A stretch of DNA of 64,000 nt, from contig NZ_CP163528.1 of the NCBI RefSeq assembly GCF_041081105.1, forward strand, positions 3,968,001 through 4,032,000, written 5' to 3'. This document shows positions 15,734-22,612 of the stretch, in pieces. The stretch comes from Promicromonospora sp. Populi (lineage in GTDB: Bacteria; Actinomycetota; Actinomycetes; Actinomycetales; Cellulomonadaceae). Under the pieces are notes generated by a model. It was not told the DNA's origin and did no database searches. It was given only the letters and a program-made list of their open reading frames with translations. The translations under genes were made by a program, and so were the position numbers. The stretch's first letter is position 1. The number at the start of each line of letters is the position of its first letter.

Positions 15734-16198
15734 TCAGAGACCCGACGCGATGATGCCCGCGCTCACCAGCCAGATCACGTACGCGGCGGCAGCCACGGCG
15801 ATCATGACTCCGCTCTTCGCGCCCGTCGAGAGGCTGCTCCCGGCGACCCTGAAGTTGACGATGATCGCGATCACGGCAACTAGTGCACCCAGGAGCCCAC
15901 CGAACGTGACCAGGAAGATCGGCAGCATGCCGATCACGCGCACGACAACGGGAGGAGGTTCGACCGCGACATACGTCTCGCCGTTCACCTCGACGGGCGG
16001 CACCGACGCGAACACGGCGGTGCGTCCAAGCGTCGCGACCACGGGGCGGCCGTCCGTGCCCTGCAGAGTGAAGGCCCGCTTGCCGGCGTTCGGCGCCTTG
16101 CTGCCGTCGACGGTCAGGTAGCTGCGCCCCCACCACATGTCGGGAACGAGCTCGACTTGTCCGGTAGTGCCGGGAATGTTGAGGGTATGGGACGCCAT
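15734..16198 (-). CDS. Hypothetical two-helix membrane protein, 154 aa
   Basis: The N-terminal half (MASHTLNIPGTTGQVELVPD, then WGRSYLTVDG and GRPVVATL) looks like a small beta domain of the kind that presents a binding surface. Two membrane helices follow (VRVIGMLPIFLVTFGGLLGA at about 87-106, and a second at about 130-150). No enzyme motif is visible. The ATG at 16198 gives the natural start; the longer open frame upstream overlaps a hairpin. Inside the gene, GATCGGCA and TGCCGATC form a short inverted repeat over the first helix, probably by chance. Real gene likely, function unknown. Confidence 0.65.
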   Translation of the reverse strand: MASHTLNIPGTTGQVELVPDMWWGRSYLTVDGSKAPNAGKRAFTLQGTDGRPVVATLGRTAVFASVPPVEVNGETYVAVEPPPVVVRVIGMLPIFLVTFGGLLGALVAVIAIIVNFRVAGSSLSTGAKSGVMIAVAAAAYVIWLVSAGIIASGL

Positions 16199-16325
16199 GG
16201 GCGGGAAACTACCAGGTCCGCGTTCTCGGCCAACCTGCGGGGCTAACCGCTCACAACACCGCCTCGATAAGAGGAAACGCAGAACTCCCGGACCGATGTG
16301 GGAGATGAGCCCCACTGGGTGGACA

Positions 16326-16389
16326 AACGACGAGCCCCTCGGAACTGGCAGTTTCGAGGGGCTCGTCGTTCGGCGCCCGGTCGGGCGCC
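16326..16389 (-). terminator. Double hairpin terminator downstream of hesB-like gene
   Basis: A perfect 16-bp stem (arms 16326-16341 and 16355-16370) and an adjacent perfect 8-bp GC stem with a 2-base loop (16372-16389). Both lie just past the stop of the minus-strand gene at 16395. Confidence 0.85.
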
Positions 16390-16394
16390 GGAAG

Positions 16395-16679
16395 TCACGC
16401 CGTGGGCGTGAGCACAAAACCGGGGCCTTCGGCACCGGGGTCGGTGTCGAGGGTCAGCGTCTCCAGTGCAGGGGCCGCCTGCGACTCGACGAACACGTTG
16501 GTGGCACCAGAAGCGTCGACGACCTGGTCGTCGGGCTGCGGCGCCGGAACCAGCGCGAGCTCGAAGTTGCCGGGCTGGCCGGACGCCTGCGCGATACGCA
16601 GTCCGCCCTCGACCGGCACCCCAGCCTGCTGGGCGAGGTCCTGGACGGCCGTACGGGCATTGTCAGTCACGGTGAGCAC
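16395..16679 (-). CDS. HesB/IscA-like protein lacking cysteines
   Basis: A 94-aa protein with the compact HesB/IscA pattern: VTDNARTAVQDLAQQAGV, GGLRIAQ, FELALVPAPQPDDQVVDASGA (start of that stretch), FVESQAAPALETLTLD. Canonical IscA/HesB proteins hold Fe-S clusters with three conserved cysteines, one after the central strand and a CxC near the end. None of the three, and indeed no cysteine at all, is present here. Such cysteine-less homologues are annotated in actinobacteria, so cluster carriage should not be assumed. GTG 16679 follows GAGGAG with 6 nt spacing and gives the family start. It stands alone between tRNA-Lys and a membrane gene. Confidence 0.8.
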   Translation of the reverse strand: MLTVTDNARTAVQDLAQQAGVPVEGGLRIAQASGQPGNFELALVPAPQPDDQVVDASGATNVFVESQAAPALETLTLDTDPGAEGPGFVLTPTA

Positions 16680-16862
16680 GTTGAGCTCCTCAAATTTGGT
16701 TCTCCGCGGTCTCGTCCACCGAACCAAGCCCACCGGCACACCGCAAGCGTGAGACGCATTTAACCCGATATCTCCCGGTGGGTGAGACAGCGCGTGACAG
16801 GCGCTACGAGAGAACGTATGGTGCCCCGCTCGGCGGCTCCACGACGTCACACCACCTGACCG

Positions 16863-16868
16863 GTAGGC
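16863..16868 (+). promoter_or_regulatory. Possible -10 (TAGGCT) of tRNA-Lys
   Basis: TAGGCT lies 33 bases before the tRNA 5' end. The -35 part is not clear. Weak call. Confidence 0.35.
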
Positions 16869-16901
16869 TTTCTACTCGCACCGCCCGGACGCCGGGCACA
16901 C

Positions 16902-16974
16902 GGGCCTCTAGCTCAATTGGCAGAGCAGCGGACTTTTAATCCGCGGGTTCCGGGTTCGATCCCCGGGGGGCCCA
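16902..16974 (+). tRNA. tRNA-Lys (anticodon UUU)
   Basis: A 73-nt cloverleaf. The acceptor stem GGGCCTC pairs with GGGGCCC, the anticodon arm is GCGGA-CTTTTAA-TCCGC with TTT at positions 34-36, and the T arm is CCGGG-TTCGATC-CCCGG. The discriminator is A; CCA is not fully encoded. Confidence 0.95.
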
Positions 16975-17100
16975 CCCCTTCTATCTGGTCAGCGCCCACG
17001 ACACGATGGCGCACACGCCGAACCACCTCGGAACGTGTGACGTGAAGCGCGACCTCACATTCCGCCGCGCCGCCTTGTCGGCTCGTTGACCGACCGAAAC

Positions 17101-17144
17101 ACTTAGCCCTTGCGCTAAGTATCCGCCGAGGCTAATACTTAGCC
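17101..17144 (+). promoter_or_regulatory. Promoter embedded in two inverted repeats (ArsR operator)
   Basis: Inverted repeat 1 is ACTTAGC-6-GCTAAGT (17101-17120). Inverted repeat 2 is GGCTAA-3-TTAGCC (17130-17144). TTGCGC (17110-17115) and TAATAC (17133-17138) are separated by 17 bases, a good sigma70-type promoter whose -35 lies in repeat 1 and -10 in repeat 2. The ATG at 17147 is 8 nt after the -10, so the mRNA is probably leaderless. Both repeats share the half-site TTAGC. Binding by the adjacent ArsR protein is inferred. Confidence 0.75.
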
Positions 17145-17146
17145 TT

Positions 17147-17476
17147 ATGGCTCAGCATTCGACGGTGCTCGACGGCGTGTTCGAGGCTCTCGCGGACCCG
17201 ACCCGGCGCGCCGTCGTCCGGCGGCTCGGTCGAGGCCCGGCGAGCGTCGGCGACCTTGCCAAGGACGCCCCCATGACGCTGCCGTCGTTCCTGAAGCACG
17301 TGCGGGTGCTCGAGTCGAACGGCCTGATCCGCACTGCGAAGTCGGGCCGGGTGCGCACCTGCGAGCTCAACCGCGAGCGGTTCGCGCTCGTCGAGGACTG
17401 GCTCGCGGAACAGCGGCACATCTGGTCGGACCGCACCGACCGCCTGGAGCGGTTCGTCACCAAGGAGGAACAATGA
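17147..17476 (+). CDS. ArsR-family winged-helix repressor
   Basis: A 109-aa regulator: FEALADPTRRAVVRRLGRG, then SVGDLAKDAPMTLPSFLKHVRVLESNGLIRT, whose helix-turn-helix lies at about 33-57, and SGRVRTCELN for the wing. It lacks the CxC metal site of SmtB/ArsR proteins. It belongs to the group that is coupled with AHSA1/SRPBCC proteins, and its stop overlaps the start of just such a gene (ATGA at 17473-17476, with AAGGAGG upstream). The two inverted repeats in its own promoter suggest autorepression. The inducing signal is unknown; a small hydrophobic ligand bound by the partner is one possibility. Confidence 0.9.
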   Translation: MAQHSTVLDGVFEALADPTRRAVVRRLGRGPASVGDLAKDAPMTLPSFLKHVRVLESNGLIRTAKSGRVRTCELNRERFALVEDWLAEQRHIWSDRTDRLERFVTKEEQ

Positions 17477-17949
17477 ATCCCGAACTCGATCTCGGCATCG
17501 ACCGAATCATCCGCGCACCGCGCAAGCAGGTCTGGGACGCGTGGACCGACCCGGCCAAGCTGGCCCAGTGGTGGATCCCCGCCCCGACCCACTGCCGCGT
17601 CGAGCGTCTCGACGTTCGCCCCGGCGGCGCGTTCGTCACCCTGATGAGCGATGACGGCGAGGCGTTCGTTCCGCACCTGGACGCCTGCTTCCTCGTGGTG
17701 GACGAGCACGAGCGCATCGTGTTCACGAACGCGATCGACGGCGGCTGGCGCCCCTCGAGCCCTGCGCCGATCGCGATGACCGCCGAGATCGTGCTTCGGG
17801 ACCACCCGGACGGCACCGACTACCGGATCACGGTGCGCCATGGCGATCCTGCCGCCCGCGCCCGGCACGCCGAGCTGGGCTTCGCCGAGGGCTGGGGCAC
17901 CACCAGCGCCCAGCTCGCCGGCCTGGTCGAGAACGGCGCAGATGCCTAG
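17473..17949 (+). CDS. SRPBCC/AHSA1-family protein
   Basis: A 158-aa START-like (Bet v1 fold) protein. It begins LDLGIDRIIRAPRKQVWDAWTDP and continues with LAQWWIPAP, VRPGGAFVTLM and AEGWGTTSAQLAGLV, the typical AHSA1 order. The fold encloses a hydrophobic cavity; ligands vary and none can be assigned. It is translationally coupled to the ArsR gene. Its 3' end overlaps, by 8 bases, the start of the frameshifted P-loop gene, so three genes form one transcript. ArsR-SRPBCC pairs are common and are thought to act as ligand-sensing units, though little is tested. Confidence 0.88.
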   Translation: MNPELDLGIDRIIRAPRKQVWDAWTDPAKLAQWWIPAPTHCRVERLDVRPGGAFVTLMSDDGEAFVPHLDACFLVVDEHERIVFTNAIDGGWRPSSPAPIAMTAEIVLRDHPDGTDYRITVRHGDPAARARHAELGFAEGWGTTSAQLAGLVENGADA

Positions 17950-18492
17950 AACCGTCTTCCTCTCCGGGCCGGCGGCTCCGGCAAGACAACAGTTCTCCGG
18001 CTAAGCCACGACGTGAAGCTCAGCACCTGGGGTCGAACCGCTGCGATCGACACCGACCAGCTGTTTCTCATGGTCGACCCTCACTGGGACCTCCCTTACG
18101 ACGATGCCCGCACCGCACTGGTACTACGCCAGTGTTTACAACTAACGGAATCGTTCTTCAGTGCGGACTACGAGAACGTCCTCATCGCGGGCAATGCCAT
18201 CCACGACGCGATCGACCTGAACCCGGTCATCCCAGGCCTGTTGCGACTCGGCCGGGTCTTCCACCTCACCTTGGATCCCTCCGAAGACGCAGTTCTCCGG
18301 CGGACGGCCGACGACCCAGACCGGTCACCGACCCACCTCAGAGACGACCTCCACCTTCTGCGAGCCAAGCGTTCTACTTGGTCCGCTCCCCTTGACAACT
18401 CGACCCTCACCCCGCTGGAAACGTTCCAGAAGATCGCTCACCTGGTTCAGACGGGGGAGGGAGAGATTCACGGACCGCTGGCGGACAGCTAG
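17942..18492 (+). pseudogene. P-loop ATP-binding protein with a frameshift inside Walker A
   Basis: ATG 17942 gives MPRTVFLSGP and then, in frame, runs to a stop after 20 codons. One base added near 17970 restores GPGGSGKTTVLRLSHDVKL, a perfect Walker A motif, and continues to 18492 for a protein of about 183 aa with DTDQLFLMVDPHWDLPYDD and a final helical part. It resembles small adenylate-kinase-like P-loop NTPases of unknown substrate. As written, translation would make no ATP site; a fragment from GTG 18013 lacks it. The 11-mer at 17965-17975 is identical to that at the other frameshift (2399-2409), so a sequence error is possible. GC content is a little lower than in neighbours. It overlaps the SRPBCC gene by 8 bases. 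Confidence 0.75.
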
Positions 18493-18619
18493 GCGGCGAA
18501 TGAAGCTCTATGAACCTCCGGTAGCGGTACGTGTGTCACAACACAATGCACCGAACCGTGATCCCAACGAGATCAGGCGACCGGTACCGTAGACGCCCAC
18601 CCGACGCTGAGGGGCTCAC

Positions 18620-20068
18620 ATGGCACCGCTCGACCGCCGTAACTTTTTGGCAGGCGCCGCTGTGGTCGCGTTCGACCCGGCGACGTCGCGCTGGCTCACC
18701 AGCTTCCCGGAGGATGCCTCAGCGATCCGGGTCCCCCGTCTCGACGGCGAGCTGGTCACGGACGAGGAGTCGCTCACCGAGGCGGCCACCGACTACGGGC
18801 ACCTGATCAATCGGCGCCCCCGGGCGGTGCTGCGCCCGGGTTCGGCCCTCGACGTCGTCACCATCGTGCGCTTCGCGAACGAGCACGGGCTCACGGTGGC
18901 CGCGCGCGGCCAGGGCCACTCGACGTTCGGCCAGGCGCAGGCCGACTGCGGCGTCGTGATCGACACCCGCACCCTGGCGACGATCCACGAGATCCTGCCC
19001 GACCGCGCTGTGGTTGACGCCGGTGTGCAGTGGCTGGATCTGATCCGCGCCTCCCTGGCCGACGGCGTCGCCCCGCCGGTCAGCACCGACTACCTCGCCC
19101 TGTCGGTGGGTGGCACGCTCAGCGTCGGCGGCATCGGCGGCGCCTCCCAGCACTTCGGGTTGCTGGTGGACAACACGCTCGAGCTGGAGGTGGTCACGGG
19201 CGACGGTCAGCTGGTGACCTGCTCCGCCGACCTGGAGCGCGACCTGTTCGAGGCGGTGCTCGGCGGCCTGGGGCAGTTCGCCGTCATCGTGCGGGCCACG
19301 GTCCAGCTGCGGGATGCCCCCACCATGGCCCGCATCTACACGTTGACGTACCCGCAGGTCACGGACCTGACCGCCGCCCAGCGCACCGTGCTGGCCGACG
19401 GCCGCTTCGACTACCTGGAGGGGCAGCTCGTCCCCACGGACGACGACGGCTTCGCCTTCGTCCTGGAGAGCGGCGTGTGGTTCACCACCCAGCCGCCCGA
19501 CGACGACGTCCTGCTGGCCGGCCTCGATCCGTCGGGGCTGGACGTCGTCGACGTGCCCTATTTCGAGTGGCTGAACCGCATCTACGAGACCATGGAGCAG
19601 ATCGAGGCGCTGCGGCTGCCCGGGCCGTGGCTCAACGTGTTCATCCCGGACGCGGCGACGGACGAGATCGTCTCGGAGCTCCTCAAGACGCTCACCCCCG
19701 CCGACGCCGGCGGCGTGGCCCTGCTGTATCCGACGACGCGGGCGCCGCTCACCCGGCCTCAGGTGCGGGTGCCCGACGGGCCAGTGTTCTTCCTGCTCGC
19801 GCTCCTGCGCGCGGTGAGCCCGCCGGACGACGCCGAGGCCGAGCGCCTGATCGCCGAGAACGACGCGCTGTACGCCCGGGTGCTCGCCGCAGGCGGCACC
19901 CAGTACCCGGTCAACGCCCTGCACCTGGACCCGGCCGACTGGAGAATCCACTACGGCGACCGCTGGCCGGCCGTCGTCCGCGCGAAGGACCGCTACGACC
20001 CGCGCCGGGTGCTCACGCCGGGGCAGGGTGTGTTCGAGGACGTCAGCAGAGCTGCTCGAACTCCTTGA
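18620..20068 (+). CDS. FAD-binding oxidase (cytokinin-dehydrogenase/BBE-like)
   Basis: A 482-aa flavoprotein oxidoreductase. After a short leader with a possible twin-arginine element (DRRNFLAGAAVVAF), the PCMH-type FAD domain spans about 60-230: PRAVLRPGSALDVVTIVRFA, ARGQGHSTFGQAQ, in which His of GHS is the usual covalent flavin site, and SVGGTLSVGGIGGASQHFG. The C-terminal half resembles the cytokinin-dehydrogenase substrate domain and ends with DRYDPRRVLTPGQGVF. The substrate may be a secondary amine, alcohol or sugar and cannot be told. The final 26 bases overlap the opposite-strand lipoprotein gene. Export is uncertain because the hydrophobic core is short. Confidence 0.85.
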   Translation: MAPLDRRNFLAGAAVVAFDPATSRWLTSFPEDASAIRVPRLDGELVTDEESLTEAATDYGHLINRRPRAVLRPGSALDVVTIVRFANEHGLTVAARGQGHSTFGQAQADCGVVIDTRTLATIHEILPDRAVVDAGVQWLDLIRASLADGVAPPVSTDYLALSVGGTLSVGGIGGASQHFGLLVDNTLELEVVTGDGQLVTCSADLERDLFEAVLGGLGQFAVIVRATVQLRDAPTMARIYTLTYPQVTDLTAAQRTVLADGRFDYLEGQLVPTDDDGFAFVLESGVWFTTQPPDDDVLLAGLDPSGLDVVDVPYFEWLNRIYETMEQIEALRLPGPWLNVFIPDAATDEIVSELLKTLTPADAGGVALLYPTTRAPLTRPQVRVPDGPVFFLLALLRAVSPPDDAEAERLIAENDALYARVLAAGGTQYPVNALHLDPADWRIHYGDRWPAVVRAKDRYDPRRVLTPGQGVFEDVSRAARTP

Positions 20069-20540
20069 GGCCCTCGACCGTCGAGGCGACGTCGAGCTCG
20101 ATCTGCGTCGACTCGGCCAGGTCGAGCCCCTCCTGCAGCTGGAGGAACGGCACCCGGATCTTCTCGACCGGGCCCTGGAACTCCTCGGGCACGCGTGACT
20201 CCAGCCGCCCGAGCTCCACCGCCATGGCGTGCATCTGATCGGCGGCAGTGCCGTCGAGCCCGTCGCTCGCGCCGACGAGCGCGGTGCCGATCCGCTCCTC
20301 GAGCGTCGGGTCCCCGTGGACGTACATGGCCGCGCACGCCTGGTTCGTGTCCAGGGGAGCGTCGGGGTCGGGATTCGCTGAGGGCGAGGCACTCACGCTG
20401 CCCGACGGCGACCCGCTCGCCTCCGCGTCCGGCTCTCCTCCCGCGGAGCAACCGGTGAGCAGGACAAGCGTGGTGGCGACCGCAGCGAGCGCGCCGCACG
20501 CCCGGCGGCCGGCGGATGGGGTGGTGACAGGTCGGACCAT
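20043..20540 (-). CDS. Small lipoprotein of unknown function
   Basis: A 165-aa protein with a lipoprotein signal: basic start, hydrophobic stretch ALAAVATTLVLLTG and lipobox LLTGC with Cys31. A Ser/Pro/Gly-rich linker (about 33-60) leads to a helical domain with two further cysteines (NQACAAMY and the final EQLC) that could pair. No known catalytic motif is visible. The ATG at 20538-20540 is chosen because it puts the signal at the N terminus. It converges on, and overlaps by 26 bases, the FAD oxidase gene. It is likely exported and membrane-anchored. Confidence 0.75.
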   Translation of the reverse strand: MVRPVTTPSAGRRACGALAAVATTLVLLTGCSAGGEPDAEASGSPSGSVSASPSANPDPDAPLDTNQACAAMYVHGDPTLEERIGTALVGASDGLDGTAADQMHAMAVELGRLESRVPEEFQGPVEKIRVPFLQLQEGLDLAESTQIELDVASTVEGLKEFEQLC

Positions 20541-20729
20541 GGCCCACATGAAATCATCCGGCGCCGAGAATCCGCGCATCCGGCGGGTTTCGCCCGGGTG
20601 GCCGAGACGGCGCCCTCGGGACCTGCCGGTGAACTGTCCCGGAACACTCCCGGAACTCGGGCCCTGCCCCTGGGAAGGCGCCCGGCAGCGGCCTAGCGTG
20701 GCGACTGAACCGCAGACCCGGAGGTCAGC

Positions 20730-21578
20730 ATGGCCGTCGCCAGTCCCGCAGTCATCGCCCACCGTGGATATTCCGCGGTAGCCCCGCAGAACACGCTCGC
20801 CGCCATCGAGGCCGCGTGCCGCGCGGGCGCGGACGCCGTCGAGATCGATCTCCAGCCCACCGCCGACGGCGTGGGCGCCGTGATCCACGACGAGACCGTC
20901 GATGCCACCACCGACGGCACCGGCAAGGTCTCGGCCCTGACCTCGGACCAGGTGCTGCGGCTGGACGCCGGTGCGCGCTTCGCCCCCGCGTTCTCGGGCC
21001 AGCGCGTCCCCACGCTCGACGACGTGCTGGGCGTGCTCGCCCGCCACCCGGACACGGACCTGCTGCTCGAGCTCAAGGGCTCGTGGACCACCACGCAGGT
21101 CGAGCGGGTGGCCGCCACTATCGCCGCCGCCGGGTTCGACGACCGGGTCCTGGTGCAGAGCTTCTGGCCCGGCACGGTCGCCACGGTGCGCGACGTCGCC
21201 CCGCACCTGCCGGGCGGCCTGCTCGTCTCGTTCGACCCGCCGGGCCTGCTGCGGCTGTGCGAACGTCTCCGCGTCGTCGCGTGCAACCCTTCGGTCGCGA
21301 TGGTGGCCGGCAGCCCGCGGCTGGTCTCGCGTCTGCACGCCGCCGGCCTGCGGGTCATGTCCTGGACGGCGAACGACCCGGCGGCGTGGACCACTCTCGT
21401 CTCCACCGACCACGGCGCGGGGGTCGACGCCGTCATCACCGACCGGCCGGAACGGCTCGCCGGCTGGCTCGCGGGGCGAACCGCCCACCTGGCGGCCCCG
21501 CCGGTCCTGGGCCGCGGCGGGATCCGGCTGCGGCGGCGCCGCGTACCGGCTCAACGCCTGGCCGCGGGCATCGTCTGA
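20730..21578 (+). CDS. Glycerophosphodiester phosphodiesterase
   Basis: A 282-aa GDPD-family TIM barrel without signal peptide. The key motifs are AHRGYSAVAPQNTLAA (catalytic His/Arg and the E/N-T position, here with Gln-Asn in place of the common Glu-Asn), DAVEIDLQPTADG (metal-binding Glu and Asp), VIHDETVDATTDG (second catalytic His) and LLLELKG. It should hydrolyse glycerophosphodiesters to glycerol-3-phosphate and an alcohol in the cytosol. The final 30 residues are Arg-rich and atypical (GGIRLRRRRVPAQRL). It converges with the monooxygenase-like gene, 8 bases away. Confidence 0.9.
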   Translation: MAVASPAVIAHRGYSAVAPQNTLAAIEAACRAGADAVEIDLQPTADGVGAVIHDETVDATTDGTGKVSALTSDQVLRLDAGARFAPAFSGQRVPTLDDVLGVLARHPDTDLLLELKGSWTTTQVERVAATIAAAGFDDRVLVQSFWPGTVATVRDVAPHLPGGLLVSFDPPGLLRLCERLRVVACNPSVAMVAGSPRLVSRLHAAGLRVMSWTANDPAAWTTLVSTDHGAGVDAVITDRPERLAGWLAGRTAHLAAPPVLGRGGIRLRRRRVPAQRLAAGIV

Positions 21579-21586
21579 CCCGAGTG

Positions 21587-22216
21587 CTACGTGCGGTGCA
21601 GCCAGCCGTGCAGCCGTCGAGTCACCCACGGCAGCACCCAGTACGCCATGATCGGCGTCAGGATCAGTGTCGAGATCAGCACCTTGAGCACGAGCGCCAC
21701 GTCGTCCCAGCCCGGCACGAAGTAGGTGAACAGGGCGGTGAACAGCAGGTTCACCGGGAAGAACCCGAGCCAGATGCTCGTCGCCTGCTTCCACCGGGGC
21801 GGTACGACGACGGCGGCCACGTCAGCCGGCTCGTCGACACGGGCGGGGTCGTCGAACCAGCCCTCGATCCCCGTGCGCTGCTGGTAGCGCAGCTCCTCGA
21901 CGAGGCCGGTGCCCTGCGCCAGCCACTCGCGGCGCTCGGCTGACTCCTCCCAGGCGGCGAGCCGGTCGGCGTCGGAGAAGCGATAGAGCATCTGCCAGTC
22001 GCGGGAACCCTCGGCGGCGCAGATCCAGCCCGAGCCGAGGAACCCGTCCCAGCGGTTGGCGAGGTTGACGCCCGCCTGCACCCAGCGGGTGACCTCGGGA
22101 ACGTGGTCGGGGTTGACGACGCGGTGGATGGACACGGTCACGGGTTGTCCGGCGGGGATGGGCACGGGTCCGTTCGCGGCCTCAGCGTGATTGGCCATGC
22201 CCGAAGTCTCACTCAT
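21587..22216 (-). CDS. Antibiotic-biosynthesis-monooxygenase-like membrane protein
   Basis: A 209-aa protein with an ABM ferredoxin-like domain (about 24-125: PVTVSIHRVVNPDHVPEV, WDGFLGSGW, WQMLYRFSDADRLAAWEES) followed by two membrane helices (SIWLGFFPVNLLFTALFTYF and a second ending MAYWVLPWVTR). This architecture is a known actinobacterial and proteobacterial family, sometimes called hypothetical ABM with transmembrane tail. It is unlikely to be an antibiotic enzyme; no metal or cofactor ligands are seen. The start ATG at 22216 fits the domain boundary. It faces the GDPD gene tail to tail. Confidence 0.8.
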   Translation of the reverse strand: MSETSGMANHAEAANGPVPIPAGQPVTVSIHRVVNPDHVPEVTRWVQAGVNLANRWDGFLGSGWICAAEGSRDWQMLYRFSDADRLAAWEESAERREWLAQGTGLVEELRYQQRTGIEGWFDDPARVDEPADVAAVVVPPRWKQATSIWLGFFPVNLLFTALFTYFVPGWDDVALVLKVLISTLILTPIMAYWVLPWVTRRLHGWLHRT

Positions 22217-22612
22217 GGCCCGGCCCGCATCAATGTGAACGTGCACACCCCAGGTTGTCCTCCCTTCACGTCTACACCACGGTCTGCGCGCAGTATTTGT
22301 GAGGCACGCCTCCACGCAGGGGGTTCCATAACACTTGGACGACCGTTCAACATGGAACGTTGCCGCGTGGACCCATCCCCAGGGCTTTCGAGCCGGGTTC
22401 CTCGCGGCAACCGCCATGACCTCCGCGACTCGTCGCGAGCCGTGGCCTGACAGCAGCCGGAGCATTCGTCGCCGTCCGCCCGAGGGGCCCACCCCTCACG
22501 GTGTCGCGCATGCCCAGCCGTGGAACGGAAGTCCTTCAGTGCCCCAGACACCGAGCCCCCGCGCGCCGTACGCAGCGCGGCTTGTCCCTGCCCCCGAGCG
22601 TCGGGAGCGTCC
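22217..22612. other. 396-base divergent intergenic region with an inverted repeat
   Basis: It lies between the ABM gene and the M15 peptidase gene, and both promoters should be here. CGTTC (22344-22348) and GAACG (22355-22359) form an inverted repeat with a 6-base spacer, a possible regulator site. The segment also looked like a place for a c-di-AMP riboswitch, but the conserved sequence blocks are missing. The open frame from GTG 22520 lacks a ribosome binding site. Confidence 0.45.

Noticed and set aside
15917..15940. Inverted repeat GATCGGCA/TGCCGATC
   Set aside because: It resembles the terminator core but lies inside a coding helix of the gene at 15734, so chance is more likely.
22217..22612. 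Possible c-di-AMP (ydaO-type) riboswitch before the M15 peptidase
   Set aside because: Such riboswitches often precede actinobacterial wall hydrolases, but the conserved GAATC and CCCGAACCCG-like blocks are absent.
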